Source: Ardenticatenaceae bacterium (GTDB lineage Bacteria; Chloroflexota; Anaerolineae; Promineifilales; Promineifilaceae). From it: a stretch of DNA of 64,000 bases. The position numbers and the translations under genes were made by a program. The notes beneath the pieces are model-generated. The model did not search any database and was not told where the DNA came from. It was given only the letters and a program-made list of their open reading frames with translations. Shown here one piece after another: positions 25,264-34,489 of the stretch. Numbering within the stretch: position 1 is the stretch's first letter; the number at the start of each line of letters is the position of its first letter. Location of the stretch: positions 59,252 to 123,251 of the forward strand of contig JACKBU010000012.1 of assembly GCA_020634395.1 (NCBI GenBank). Reading direction: 5' to 3'.

Positions 25264-25719
25264 CTAACTGGCAACACCCTCAAATAAAGCGTTCAGGTCT
25301 AGCGAAGGCACTTTGCTGCGGCTGGCCAGGGAGACGTAGGCGCGCGCCAGGGAATCTTTGGCAGCGCCTAGAACAGTGCTTGCCAGGCCAAAAGCTGCGG
25401 CGAGTTCGTCGGGCGAAATGGCCTGGCTGATCTGCCGCCAGATGCTTTCTTCGAGAACGTTGACGGCCGTTTGCACTTCATGGATGCCAAAGCCGGCTTC
25501 AAAGCGCTCGTGGGCTACCCGATCCATATATTCCACCAGCGGAATCAGGTTGCGATCGGCAATGCTGGTCTGCACCAGGTCGTATAACGCTTGCAGCCGC
25601 TGCCGGTTCCAGGCGGCGCCTGCGGCAGTGTAATGGTTCAACTGCGAACGAGCCAGAGATTCGGTCGCTTCTGTAATAATTAAGGTCTCGCGGTCATGTA
25701 AAAGCTGTTGTAAGTTCAT
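25264..25719 (-). CDS. RsbRD-like N-terminal sensor domain protein
   Basis: The 151-residue helical protein opens with LLHDRETLIITEATESLARS and has RFEAGFGIHEVQTAVNVLEESIWRQI in the centre. That pattern resembles the RsbRD_N domain found before STAS or PAS-type modules in RsbR-like and histidine-kinase proteins. No output domain is present. It lies beside the PAS-SARP gene on the same strand and could belong to the same signalling group. No clear ribosome site precedes the ATG at 25719. The family call is tentative. Confidence 0.45.
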   Translation of the reverse strand: MNLQQLLHDRETLIITEATESLARSQLNHYTAAGAAWNRQRLQALYDLVQTSIADRNLIPLVEYMDRVAHERFEAGFGIHEVQTAVNVLEESIWRQISQAISPDELAAAFGLASTVLGAAKDSLARAYVSLASRSKVPSLDLNALFEGVAS

Positions 25720-25864
25720 GTTTTAGGCTTGATTTTTCCGGTGCCGGCACGCAATATGCCACCAGACCACCAGAAAGGATAAACGTTATTCGGTGGCGAT
25801 TAAAAAGCTGAAGTTGTCAAATGGCCCCTGAAAGACTTTGTCATGCAGGGCCGCTCAGAGCAGA

Positions 25865-26188
25865 TTACAGGGCGGCGTGGGCCGCGGGCAATTGGCGCAG
25901 GTGCCGCCAGCGATCCATTGCTCCTTTGCGGAAAAGAGCCGGGTCAAAATCTGCCAGGGCTTCCCAGCCTTCTACACTGGCCAGTTGGCGATCTTCCTCT
26001 GTTAATTCCATTTCCAAGACACGGCCGTCTGTTTGCATCACAATCGTTAACGTGTCTTTTCCATCTTCAATGATATCCCGAATACAAAGCCGGTCGCTTC
26101 CTTCAGGATAGCGGAAGAATGCCGCCGAACAGCGTTGACAGTAGGCCAGATTTGCATCACACAAATCACGATCAATTAGAACTTTCAT
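25865..26188 (-). CDS. Four-cysteine ferredoxin-like protein
   Basis: The 107-residue protein begins MKVLIDRDLCDANLAYCQRC with Cys10, Cys17 and Cys20, and a fourth Cys35 in GSDRLCIRDI. The C-x6-C-x2-C plus distal C pattern suits a single iron-sulfur cluster or zinc site, though it is not a standard 2[4Fe-4S] ferredoxin. The rest is acidic (LEMELTEEDRQLASVEGW). Its position next to cytochrome, PAS and SARP genes makes an electron-transfer or redox-sensing role plausible. GAGGAAC precedes the ATG. I do not recognise the family by name. Confidence 0.5.
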   Translation of the reverse strand: MKVLIDRDLCDANLAYCQRCSAAFFRYPEGSDRLCIRDIIEDGKDTLTIVMQTDGRVLEMELTEEDRQLASVEGWEALADFDPALFRKGAMDRWRHLRQLPAAHAAL

Positions 26189-26403
26189 AGGTGTTCCTCG
26201 TGGGGCTAATTGGCAAAACCTGTCAGGTGAAGCTGTGCGGAAAGGTTCTGTCGCTCACCGATACCAATACTTTCAGTATAGGCCATCACTGTTGTATTGA
26301 TAGCGTAGACTGTCATCAAAATCAAAGACACATGTCATTGGAATGTAAAAGCGGGTGCCGGCGATAACTGCCTGCTATTAGCTGTAAAATACACAAACCG
26401 TGT

Positions 26404-26418
26404 TATGATTATTTAAGA
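26404..26418 (+). promoter_or_regulatory. Possible -10 element for a leaderless cyclase gene
   Basis: TATGAT at 26404-26409 lies eight bases before the ATG at 26418, where transcription would begin. No Shine-Dalgarno sequence precedes this ATG. No convincing -35 is seen 17 bases further up. A leaderless transcript would explain the missing ribosome site. Confidence 0.4.
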
Positions 26419-29400
26419 TGCGTTGGTCCATTCAGGACCAGACCAAATCCATGGAATCTTTAACTGCTTTTCTTCCCATTGACCGCCGCCTGGCATTGGC
26501 GGCTGGCCGCCCCTTGCCGGATCGCGTCCAAGGCGTTGCCCTTTTTGCCGACATCTCTGGTTTCACGCCGTTAACGGCCGTTCTCGCCCAAGAACTGGGG
26601 CCCCACCGCGGTGCAGAAGAACTCACCCGCCAGCTTAATCTCGTCTTTGCCGATCTCATTGCCCAGGTTCATCATTACCAGGGCAACGTTATCGGCTTTA
26701 GCGGCGATGCCATCACCTGCTGGTTTGACGAAGCCGAGGTTGCCGCCGCCGCTGGCCCGGCCACAAACGTAGCCGATTTGGCTCTGGCCTGCGCGCTGGA
26801 ACTGCAGCAGGTGATGGCCCGCATCGAATCGGTGCGCACTCCACGCGGCACAATTATTCCTCTGGCCCTCAAAGTGGCGCTGGCCGCTGGTCCGGCGCGC
26901 CGTTTCCTGGTTGGCGACCCCGAATTGTATGTCATTGAGGTGCTGGCCGGCGCCACCCTCGATCAAATGGCGGCTGGAGAGAAACATGCCAGTCAAGGTG
27001 AAGTCGTAGTTACGGCCGAGTTTGTCTCGCGGTTGTCATCGCCGCCGGTCATTGGCGAGTGGCGGCATGCTCACGCGGGACAGCGTTTTGCGGTGATCAG
27101 GGCGTTGGCTCAGCCGGTGTCTTCCGCCGCCCGCCTGGTAACCTCCACAATTGGCGATGAGGTAGCCCGTCAATGGTTGCTGCCGCCGGTGGCTGCGCGG
27201 TTACAGCAAAGCTCAGGCGATTTTTTGGCTGAACTACGCACGGCCGTGGTGATGTTTCTGGGTTTTAGCGGCATCGATTATGACAACGATGACGCGGCCG
27301 GAGAAAAGTTAGACGCGTTTGTGTGCCGGACCCAGGCTATTCTGAACTATTACGAGGGCTTCCTGGTTCAACTGACCATGGGTGACAAGGGCAGCTACTT
27401 ATACATAGCCTTTGGCGCCCCTATCGCCCACGAAAATGATGCCGTCCGGGCGGCGGCGGCGGCGATGGAACTGCGCAGTTTGCCGGCGCAGTTTCCCTTT
27501 TTGCAGCCGGTGAGAATCGGCATCAGCCAGGGGCTGACGCACAGCGGTGCTTATGGCGGTTTCGTGCGGCGGACGTATGCTGTGATGGGGAACGAGGTCA
27601 ACATTTCCGCGCGGCTGATGACTACGGCCGTGCCCGGCCAGATCCTGATTTCGGCGCGGGTGGCCGAAGATGTGAAGTCTGGCTATGAACTGGAGGCCCT
27701 GCCTCCCGTACACCTGAAAGGGCTTAAGCAGCCCATGCCAGTTTGGGAGCTGCACCAGCGGCAGACGACGCTGCCCCTGGCGCAGCGGCAAACGGCCGTG
27801 CCCATGATTGGCCGCGCCGCCGAACGACAACAACTGGCAGATGCCCTTGATCGGCTGAAAGACGGCCGTTCTGGCGCTCTCTTAATCGAAGGGCAGGCAG
27901 GCATTGGCAAATCCCGCCTGGTACAGGAGCTGCTGGCAATGGTCGAGCCGCAGACGGCGCTGGCACTGTTCGGCAGCGGCGACGCCATCGAACAATCGAC
28001 GCCTTATCACGCCTGGCGGCCCATCTTCGAGCAGCTTTTTTACCCGGAACGTGAAGAACCGCAAGCCGCGGATTTTTGGTTGGCGGAGACGAAACGCCGT
28101 CTAGATCCTTCTCTGCATGATTTGCTCCCCTTGCTGCAGGTTATTTTTCCCATCGACTTGCCGGAAACCGAACTGACGGCGAACCTGACGGGTGAAGCGC
28201 GGCGGGACAACACACAGCGTTTGTTGATACAGCTGCTGGAAACGGCCGTTGACCAGCCCCTCATACTGGTTTTAGAGGACGCCCACTGGCTGGATTCCGC
28301 TTCGTGGACCTTGCTGCGGCGTGTGCAGCGGCAGCTGCAGCCGCTGCTGTTGGTGCTGGCTTTACGGCCGTTTGCCAAAAACGAAACCTTCCCCGCTTTT
28401 TACGCTGACCTTGCTGAACTGCCTGCCACACTGCGCATTGAACTGGACGTACTGCCTTTTGCAGCCGTGGAGGAGCTGGTCTGCCACAGTCTGGGTGTGC
28501 GGCAGTTGCCCACGGCCGTTTCCAAACTTATCCACACGAAGGCAGAGGGGCATCCCTTTTTCAGTGAAGAACTGGCCTATGCACTCCGCGACGCCGGTCT
28601 GATCCTGATCGAAAACGGCGAATGCCGCCTGGCCGCCAACGTCAGCGATTTTGAAGCTTTGAATTTCCCCAACACGATCCAGGGTGTGATTACCAGCCGC
28701 ATCGATCGGCTGTCGCCGCCCCAGCAGCTAACAGTCAAGGTCGCCAGCGTGATTGGGCGGATCTTTGCCTTTAGCCTGCTGCGCGGCATCTACCCGGTTT
28801 CGACGGGGGCTGCAGAACTGCGCCAGCACCTGGAAGATCTGGAACGGTTAGACATTACGCCTATCGAAACGCCCGATCCTAATCTGGCTTACATATTTAA
28901 ACATCTGGTCACGCAGGAAGTGGTGTATAACCTGATGACGTTTGCCCAGCGCCAGCAGCTGCACCGGCGCACGGCCGTCTGGTATGAAGAAAATCAAGCT
29001 AGTGACCTGAACCGTAGTTATCCCCTGCTGGCCCATCACTGGCACCTTGCCGGGGACACGGAACGCGCCGTGATGTATTACGAGAAAGCCGGCGAAAACG
29101 CCTTTCGCGATTATGCCAATCAGGAGGCGATTCGCTTTTTTACCCAGGCGCTCGAACTGAGCAGCGAGGCGTATCCGGCGGCGCAGCGGGCGCGCTGGCA
29201 GCGGCAGATGGGCGAGGCGGCTTACCGGCTTACGCAGGTGGAGCAAAGCCAGGACCATTACCTGGCAGCACTGGCACTTTTGCAACGGCCGTTGCCCTCA
29301 TCCACCGTCCGGCGTGCGCTAGGATTGGGCCGACAGCTTACCCGGCAGGCACGCTACTATCGCCGCGCCGGGCAGGATCTCGAACGGCCGTCCACAGAAG

Positions 29401-30449
29401 AGGGGCAAAACGCACTGTTGGAAGCGGCCCGCGCCTATGAAGGCGTCTCCGAAATCTACTACAATACCGGCGACTTCCTGACGACGTTTTACTGCGTTAT
29501 GACGGCGCTGAACCTCTCAGAGCAATCGGGCCTGTCGCCAGAATTGGTACGTAACTATGCCAACATGTGTCCGACGTTGGGCACCGTCGCGCTGCACAAT
29601 CTGGCCCAAAAATACCGCGAACGAACCCTGGTCATGGCTGCCCAACTCGACGATCTGACGACCACAGCCTACATACAAATACCATTTTCCTCCTACAGTT
29701 TGTGGGTGGGTGATTGGGACCGGGCCGAAAAAGAAGTGGATCAGGCTCTGGCCATCTATTCGCGCCTGGGGGATTGGCGCCGCTGGTGCGTGGCGGCCTG
29801 GATGTGGCCCCAGGTGGCACAGAGCCAGGCCCAATTCGAACGGGCGCGCACGCTCTGGTCCGAACTATATGATGTAGCCCTGAGCAGCCAGGATACCCGG
29901 CACCAGGTTCGCAGTCGCGGCGGGCAAGTGTTTAACTTGTTGTCTTTAGGTCTGATAGATGAAGCCTTCGTCTGCGGCGACGCCGTTACTGGTTTGTTGG
30001 AAGAAAACCCGGAGATGGTGTCCGTCGAAGAGCGGCTCTGGTTTGCCATTCGTGCCTTGCGTGCTTTGCACGAAGAACGCTGGGCGGATGCGGCGCATCT
30101 GGCACATGAACAAATTGCTGCCATCGGACGCGCCCGTTTTAAGTTTGACCTCTTGGAGGTCTTCGCCGCCAGTGCCGAAGTGTTCCTCGCGCTATGGGAG
30201 CAGGGGCTGGGAAGCCCGAAAGAAGCCCGGCAGGGCTGCCAGGTGTTAAACCAATATGCGCGCACCTATCCTTTTGCCCGGCCACGGGCGCTTCGCAACC
30301 AGGGCTGTTATGCCTGGTTGGCCGGTAAACGAAGCCGAGCCCAGAAACTGTGGCAAAAAAGCCTGGATCAGGCAGCGGCATTGGGCATGCCATACGAACA
30401 AACCCTCACCCGGCAGGTCATGCAAAACCTGCCCCAAAGAAGCGACTGA
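26418..30449 (+). CDS. Tandem class III cyclase / AAA ATPase / TPR signalling protein
   Basis: The 1343-residue protein has four parts. The first cyclase homology domain (about 35-230) has both metal aspartates, in LFADISGFTPL and GFSGDAITCW. The second (about 270-450) has lost the first metal aspartate (VVMFLGFSG) and carries the GDKGSYLYIAFG phrase of degenerate partners. An ATPase module follows, with P-loop GQAGIGKSRLV near 492 and Walker B LILVLEDAHWLD near 615. About 450 residues of TPR-like helices complete it. Such proteins are cytoplasmic and couple nucleotide-dependent sensing to cAMP synthesis, with the two domains pairing intramolecularly. I keep the ATG at 26418; Met12 at 26451 is the alternative. 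Ten or more octamers occur in it. The methyltransferase gene follows after five bases. Confidence 0.85.
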   Translation: MRWSIQDQTKSMESLTAFLPIDRRLALAAGRPLPDRVQGVALFADISGFTPLTAVLAQELGPHRGAEELTRQLNLVFADLIAQVHHYQGNVIGFSGDAITCWFDEAEVAAAAGPATNVADLALACALELQQVMARIESVRTPRGTIIPLALKVALAAGPARRFLVGDPELYVIEVLAGATLDQMAAGEKHASQGEVVVTAEFVSRLSSPPVIGEWRHAHAGQRFAVIRALAQPVSSAARLVTSTIGDEVARQWLLPPVAARLQQSSGDFLAELRTAVVMFLGFSGIDYDNDDAAGEKLDAFVCRTQAILNYYEGFLVQLTMGDKGSYLYIAFGAPIAHENDAVRAAAAAMELRSLPAQFPFLQPVRIGISQGLTHSGAYGGFVRRTYAVMGNEVNISARLMTTAVPGQILISARVAEDVKSGYELEALPPVHLKGLKQPMPVWELHQRQTTLPLAQRQTAVPMIGRAAERQQLADALDRLKDGRSGALLIEGQAGIGKSRLVQELLAMVEPQTALALFGSGDAIEQSTPYHAWRPIFEQLFYPEREEPQAADFWLAETKRRLDPSLHDLLPLLQVIFPIDLPETELTANLTGEARRDNTQRLLIQLLETAVDQPLILVLEDAHWLDSASWTLLRRVQRQLQPLLLVLALRPFAKNETFPAFYADLAELPATLRIELDVLPFAAVEELVCHSLGVRQLPTAVSKLIHTKAEGHPFFSEELAYALRDAGLILIENGECRLAANVSDFEALNFPNTIQGVITSRIDRLSPPQQLTVKVASVIGRIFAFSLLRGIYPVSTGAAELRQHLEDLERLDITPIETPDPNLAYIFKHLVTQEVVYNLMTFAQRQQLHRRTAVWYEENQASDLNRSYPLLAHHWHLAGDTERAVMYYEKAGENAFRDYANQEAIRFFTQALELSSEAYPAAQRARWQRQMGEAAYRLTQVEQSQDHYLAALALLQRPLPSSTVRRALGLGRQLTRQARYYRRAGQDLERPSTEEGQNALLEAARAYEGVSEIYYNTGDFLTTFYCVMTALNLSEQSGLSPELVRNYANMCPTLGTVALHNLAQKYRERTLVMAAQLDDLTTTAYIQIPFSSYSLWVGDWDRAEKEVDQALAIYSRLGDWRRWCVAAWMWPQVAQSQAQFERARTLWSELYDVALSSQDTRHQVRSRGGQVFNLLSLGLIDEAFVCGDAVTGLLEENPEMVSVEERLWFAIRALRALHEERWADAAHLAHEQIAAIGRARFKFDLLEVFAASAEVFLALWEQGLGSPKEARQGCQVLNQYARTYPFARPRALRNQGCYAWLAGKRSRAQKLWQKSLDQAAALGMPYEQTLTRQVMQNLPQRSD

Positions 30450-30454
30450 TTTCG

Positions 30455-31066
30455 ATGACGTTATTTTTGATCACTTTTGTTATTTGGGCGCTGCTGCACA
30501 GTCTGGCGGCCATGACGCGGACAAAAGCTGTTATGCGGCGATGGATGGGTGAACGGCCGTATGCCGGTCTCTATCGCCTGCTGTATAACCTCTTTTCCTT
30601 CATCACCATCTTGCCGGTTTTTTACGTAATGTGGACGGCCGTGCCGCGCATACTGCTGTGGGAAATCCCGGCGCCGTGGAGCTACGGCGCACAACTGCTG
30701 CGCCTGGTGGGGCTAGGGGGGCTGGCTATCGCCCTCTGGCAAACCGACATTTGGGACTTTGTGGGCCTGCGCCAAGCTGTGCGCTTTTTGCGGGGCGAGG
30801 AAGAAATGAGCCTGCCTCCCAAACTGGTTACCGGCGGGATGTACGCTTTTGTCCGCCATCCCCTCTACTTTTTTAGCATGCTGTTTTTGTGGTTTAACCC
30901 GGTCATGCTGCTGCCCGGTTTTCTCTTCAATCTGCTTGGCTCGGGTTATTTTTATGCGGGGTCACGCGTTGAAGAACGGCGGTTGGCCGCTTTTTTTGGC
31001 GAAAAATACGCGGCCTACAGGCAAAGAGTGCCGGGTTTGTTCCCCATCCCCAGGCTGCGCCGGTAA
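30455..31066 (+). CDS. Isoprenylcysteine methyltransferase/NnrU-like membrane protein
   Basis: The 203-residue protein has about five membrane segments and the ICMT-type cofactor motif GGMYAFVRHPLYFFSMLFLW near 130-150. It ends with VEERRLAAFFGEKYAAYRQRVP, the usual signature of phospholipid or isoprenylcysteine methyltransferase-related integral membrane enzymes, which use S-adenosylmethionine. N-terminally (TFVIWALLHSLAAM) it also resembles NnrU-like and MddA-like proteins. The substrate is unknown. It begins five bases after the cyclase stop, so the two are probably one transcript. The ATG at 30455 is chosen since the longer frame starts inside the cyclase gene. Confidence 0.75.
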   Translation: MTLFLITFVIWALLHSLAAMTRTKAVMRRWMGERPYAGLYRLLYNLFSFITILPVFYVMWTAVPRILLWEIPAPWSYGAQLLRLVGLGGLAIALWQTDIWDFVGLRQAVRFLRGEEEMSLPPKLVTGGMYAFVRHPLYFFSMLFLWFNPVMLLPGFLFNLLGSGYFYAGSRVEERRLAAFFGEKYAAYRQRVPGLFPIPRLRR

Positions 31067-31105
31067 GTGTAGAGACAAAGGCGTCTCTCTTCTCTATCTC
31101 TACAC
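31067..31105. terminator. Hairpin between convergent genes
   Basis: GTGTAGAGA (31067-31075) pairs with TCTCTACAC (31097-31105). Alternative inner pairing of GAGAC with GTCTC is also possible. It separates the methyltransferase gene and the PTS fusion gene, whose stops face each other. It lacks a clear U-tract. Confidence 0.45.
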
Positions 31106-31112
31106 CCTAACC

Positions 31113-33584
31113 TTACTTCCCTCGCAGCAAAGCCATGACAGCTTCGGCTGAATCGAGCTGCAAGGCCTTTTCGGCCAAGCGTTTGGCGTCGAATTCGGTA
31201 ATGGCGCGCACGGCCGTTTTCACCGCGGGAATTGCCGGGGCATTCATAGACAGCTCGTCCAGCCCCAGGCCTACCAGCAGCGGCGTGGCCAAAGCGTTGC
31301 CTGCCAGTTCGCCGCACATCCCCACCCAGATATTGGCCGCATGCCCGGCATCCACCGTCTGTTTAATCATGCGCAGGACGGCCGGCTGCAGCGCCTGGGC
31401 CAGTCCGGCTACCCGGGTGTTTCCCCGGTCCGCCGCCATCACATACTGCGTCAGGTCGTTGGTGCCGATAGAGAAGAAATCGGCTTCCCTGGCTAACTGG
31501 TCGGCAATCGCTACGGCCGAGGGGACCTCGACCATAATGCCCACCTGAATTTTGTTGTCAAAAGCCACCTTCTCGGCTTTTAGCTCCGCTTTCACCTCGG
31601 CCAGCAGGGCTTTAGCGGCCTTCAATTCCGCCAAAGCGCCGATCATGGGGAACATGATTCTGATTTTCTGTTGATGGCTGGCGCGCAGGATGGCGCGCAG
31701 CTGGGGCTTAAAGATTGCGGGCTGGTCCAGGCAGAAGCGAATTCCACGCCACCCCAGGAAGGGGTTTTCTTCCTGTCCCTGATCCAGATAGGGCAGGGGC
31801 TTGTCGCCGCCTACATCCAGGGTGCGAATAATGACCGGTTTGTCGCCCAGTGCTTCGGCTGCCTGAATGTAGGCGGCCAACTGCTCCTCTTCAGATGGCG
31901 CTTCGGGGCGGCCCATGAAGAGAAATTCGGTGCGAAATAAACCAACGCCTTCTGCGCCATAGTCCAGGGCAATGGCCGCGTCGTTGGGGCCGCCGATGTT
32001 GGCAGCCACTTCGATTTGCCGCTTGTCTTTGGTGATAGCGCGTTGTTGGGCGGTGGCCTTTACGCGGCGCTGTTCCGTCAGCCAGGCGATGCGTTGTTCG
32101 GCGAGGCGGGTTAGCTGCTCGTCATTGGGTTCGATCCACAGACGGCCCTGTTCGCCGTCCAGAGCTACAGTCTTGCCGTCGGGCAGGGTTTCTAACTGGC
32201 TGCCCAGGCCAACAATGGCCGGAATGCCCAGGGCGCGGGCCAGGATGGCGCTGTGTGATGTCGCGCCGCCCAGTTCGGTGCAAATGCCCAAGACCTGTTT
32301 GGGGTCCAGGCGCGCTGTATCGGAAGGGGTGAGATCGGCGGCGATAAGGATAGACGGCCGTCGAAAGTTCAGTTCTGGTCGTTCTAAATCCATCAACTGT
32401 CCCAACACGCGCTGGCTCACGTCTTCCACGTCTAAGGCTCGCGCCTGCATGTAAGGATCATCCAAAGCGCGGAAGCGATCGGCCGTTTCCTGCATGGTTT
32501 TTTGCCAGGCAGCTTCAGCGTTGATGGTTTCCTGGTCGATTCGGGCTTTGGCCGCGTTCAACACGTCCGGATCGTCCAGCAGCAGCAGATGGGCTTCGAA
32601 GATGGCCGCTTCGCTGGCGCCAACCTGGCTAATGGCCTGAGTGTGTAGTTGCTGGATTTCCTGGCGCGCAGACTGCACGGCCGTTACCAGGCGGTTCCAT
32701 TCGACGGCCGTATCCTTGATCTTGCGAACCTTCACCTGCGGCAGGCGGGGCCGGTACTGTGCCACCGGCCCAATTGCCACACCGGGCGAGGCGGGAATCC
32801 CTATCCATTCGCCTGCTTCAACAGCCACGGCCGTAACGGTCGGAGGTTCCGCCGATAGCTCTTCATCTACGTCGCCAAAATTCTGGTCGGCCAACTCCTG
32901 GATGGCAGCAAGGGCGGCGTCGGCGTCTGCCCCGGCAGCCCGGATAACCACAGTATCGCCCTGGCGCACACCCAGCGTGGCTACCTGGTTGATGCTTTTG
33001 GCGTTGGCCGTCTGGCTGCCGCGCTGGACTTGCATCTCGGCCTGGAAGCGGTTGGCTGTGCTCACAAAACGGGCTGCGGGACGGGCATGCAGGCCCAGCT
33101 TGTTCGGAACAACGAGCGTTATAGACTGCGCGGCTTCGTCCAATCCGGCCGGCCCAGCCACAGGAACCTGTTCCAGGTGGCCTAACTGGCTTTGCTTGAC
33201 AGCCAGAGCGCCCTGCGCCTCCTGCATCACTTGGGCGAGGGAAGCGCCTACCGATGCCTGCACGGCTGCGGCCAGTGTGCCTTCTACCAACGGCGCGGGA
33301 CAGATAGTGATATGTTTGCGCATATCGGGCGAGAGAAGGTCAACGGCCGTTTCCGTGCTCAGCAGGGCGCTGCCGAGGTCGATCATCACCACTACGCCGT
33401 CTTCGGAGAAGACGGATTCGATGGCCTCCATAACCTTGATCGGATCTGTGCCGATGGGTTGCTCTTCGTCCTCAATTCCGCCGGCGGTAGCGATTTGCAC
33501 CGGACTTTGGGCCATTTGTAGGGCGAGTTCGCGGACTCCTTCGGCCAGCGTAGCGCTGTGTGAAACGATGACAATGCTTACCAT
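31113..33584 (-). CDS. dhaM: DhaM-HPr-Enzyme I fusion (PTS phosphorelay for dihydroxyacetone kinase)
   Basis: The 823-residue protein holds a whole phosphoenolpyruvate phosphorelay. The EIIA-Man-like DhaM domain has His9 in VSHSATLAEGV. The HPr domain has His166 in NKLGLHARPAARF and a Ser46-like serine in NAKSINQV. Enzyme I has His444 in LGGATSHSAILARALGIP and the PEP-site cysteine in VGMCGELAGN. Phosphate would pass from PEP through EI, HPr and DhaM to the ADP bound on DhaL, and DhaK then phosphorylates dihydroxyacetone. dhaK and dhaL lie upstream in the same minus-strand locus. No sugar-specific EIIB/C is seen, so the relay looks dedicated to DHA kinase. The start at 33584 has only a weak GAGAA site. 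Confidence 0.93.
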   Translation of the reverse strand: MVSIVIVSHSATLAEGVRELALQMAQSPVQIATAGGIEDEEQPIGTDPIKVMEAIESVFSEDGVVVMIDLGSALLSTETAVDLLSPDMRKHITICPAPLVEGTLAAAVQASVGASLAQVMQEAQGALAVKQSQLGHLEQVPVAGPAGLDEAAQSITLVVPNKLGLHARPAARFVSTANRFQAEMQVQRGSQTANAKSINQVATLGVRQGDTVVIRAAGADADAALAAIQELADQNFGDVDEELSAEPPTVTAVAVEAGEWIGIPASPGVAIGPVAQYRPRLPQVKVRKIKDTAVEWNRLVTAVQSARQEIQQLHTQAISQVGASEAAIFEAHLLLLDDPDVLNAAKARIDQETINAEAAWQKTMQETADRFRALDDPYMQARALDVEDVSQRVLGQLMDLERPELNFRRPSILIAADLTPSDTARLDPKQVLGICTELGGATSHSAILARALGIPAIVGLGSQLETLPDGKTVALDGEQGRLWIEPNDEQLTRLAEQRIAWLTEQRRVKATAQQRAITKDKRQIEVAANIGGPNDAAIALDYGAEGVGLFRTEFLFMGRPEAPSEEEQLAAYIQAAEALGDKPVIIRTLDVGGDKPLPYLDQGQEENPFLGWRGIRFCLDQPAIFKPQLRAILRASHQQKIRIMFPMIGALAELKAAKALLAEVKAELKAEKVAFDNKIQVGIMVEVPSAVAIADQLAREADFFSIGTNDLTQYVMAADRGNTRVAGLAQALQPAVLRMIKQTVDAGHAANIWVGMCGELAGNALATPLLVGLGLDELSMNAPAIPAVKTAVRAITEFDAKRLAEKALQLDSAEAVMALLRGK

Positions 33585-33596
33585 AATGTTCTCGAT

Positions 33597-34175
33597 TTAG
33601 TTGGCAAGCGGGCGACGGCACGCCGGGCAATCAATGACTTCATGAACGGCCGTTTCCAGCTCAGGAGTTAAATATTCAGCCGGTCCAGCTTTGAACCCGG
33701 CGGCGCCGCACCAACAGGCATACCAGCCCATCGGCGAAGCAGTGTATAACAGGCGCGGCACTTGCAGATCAATTACTTCTACGCCCATGCCCCAACGGGC
33801 ATTGGTGATCAGGCGCTGACAGCCGGCGGCATGTAGTTTGTTGGCGTACAGATGGAAGTGTAGGCAGTGGCGCATGAGGAGAACGGCCGTGCTCACGTTC
33901 TCCGGCACCTTTTCACGCACGGCATCCGTGTGACAAACCACCAGATTCTTGGGCAAAGCATGTGCTGTCCGGAACAGTACGCTAGCCTGGACTTCCCAGG
34001 CAATAACCTGGTGAGCAATTTCCGCCAGGCGGCGAGACAAACGCAAATCCCCGGCGCCGATTTCCAGAACCACGTCGTCGGGATGAATAGCTTCCATCAC
34101 TTCTGCGTACGTTCCTTCATCGTAAGGCGCCCATTGGCGTTCCCATTCACGGGCGGTCGTCGGAATCATGCTCAA
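33597..34175 (-). CDS. SAM-dependent methyltransferase-like protein
   Basis: The 192-residue protein has a class I methyltransferase opening (DVVLEIGAGDLRLSRRLAEI, about 34-53, then VIAWEV with an acidic residue ending strand 2). This resembles the rRNA dimethyladenosine transferase group, but no clear catalytic NPPY or NLPY is visible; the region reads ITNARWGMG. The C-terminus has cysteines in YACWCGAAGF and CPACRRPL that may hold zinc. It lies between glpC-side genes and dhaM in one directon, but its link to glycerol use is unclear. I use the TTG at 34175, with AAGG seven bases upstream; the ATG at 34169 is the alternative. Confidence 0.5.
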   Translation of the reverse strand: MSMIPTTAREWERQWAPYDEGTYAEVMEAIHPDDVVLEIGAGDLRLSRRLAEIAHQVIAWEVQASVLFRTAHALPKNLVVCHTDAVREKVPENVSTAVLLMRHCLHFHLYANKLHAAGCQRLITNARWGMGVEVIDLQVPRLLYTASPMGWYACWCGAAGFKAGPAEYLTPELETAVHEVIDCPACRRPLAN

Positions 34176-34176
34176 G

Positions 34177-34449
34177 TTATCGCCTTACCAGTTTGTTGAA
34201 ACCCAATGCCAGAAAAAAGACAAGCCAGATGGCAACGGCAGAAACCGCTCCCCACATAAGAGCCCGCCAGACCCCCTCTGTTGGGTAAAGCTGCCAAATC
34301 ATAAAAGCGGCAAATCCCAGGCCAAGCAACACAATAAAAGTCATCCCCGAGCGCAGAGCGATCCAGGGTTCATTCATTGCCTTGACGATTTCCTCATCTT
34401 GCTTATCGTTTGCCGGTTTGGGAGTTTTGCGTTTAGATTTTTTTGCCAT
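34177..34449 (-). CDS. Small two-helix membrane protein
   Basis: The 90-residue protein has a basic N-terminus (MAKKSKRKTPKP) and two hydrophobic segments: about 37-52 (TFIVLLGLGFAAFMIW) and about 63-83 (ALMWGAVSAVAIWLVFFLAL). I do not recognise it. It lies between glpC and the methyltransferase-like gene on the same strand, with one base before the latter. AAGGACC precedes the ATG. It may be an accessory membrane protein of the locus, but no function can be stated. Confidence 0.6.
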   Translation of the reverse strand: MAKKSKRKTPKPANDKQDEEIVKAMNEPWIALRSGMTFIVLLGLGFAAFMIWQLYPTEGVWRALMWGAVSAVAIWLVFFLALGFNKLVRR

Positions 34450-34489
34450 ACCAGGTCCTTAATCGTCACGTTACCTTTAGATAGTGGTG

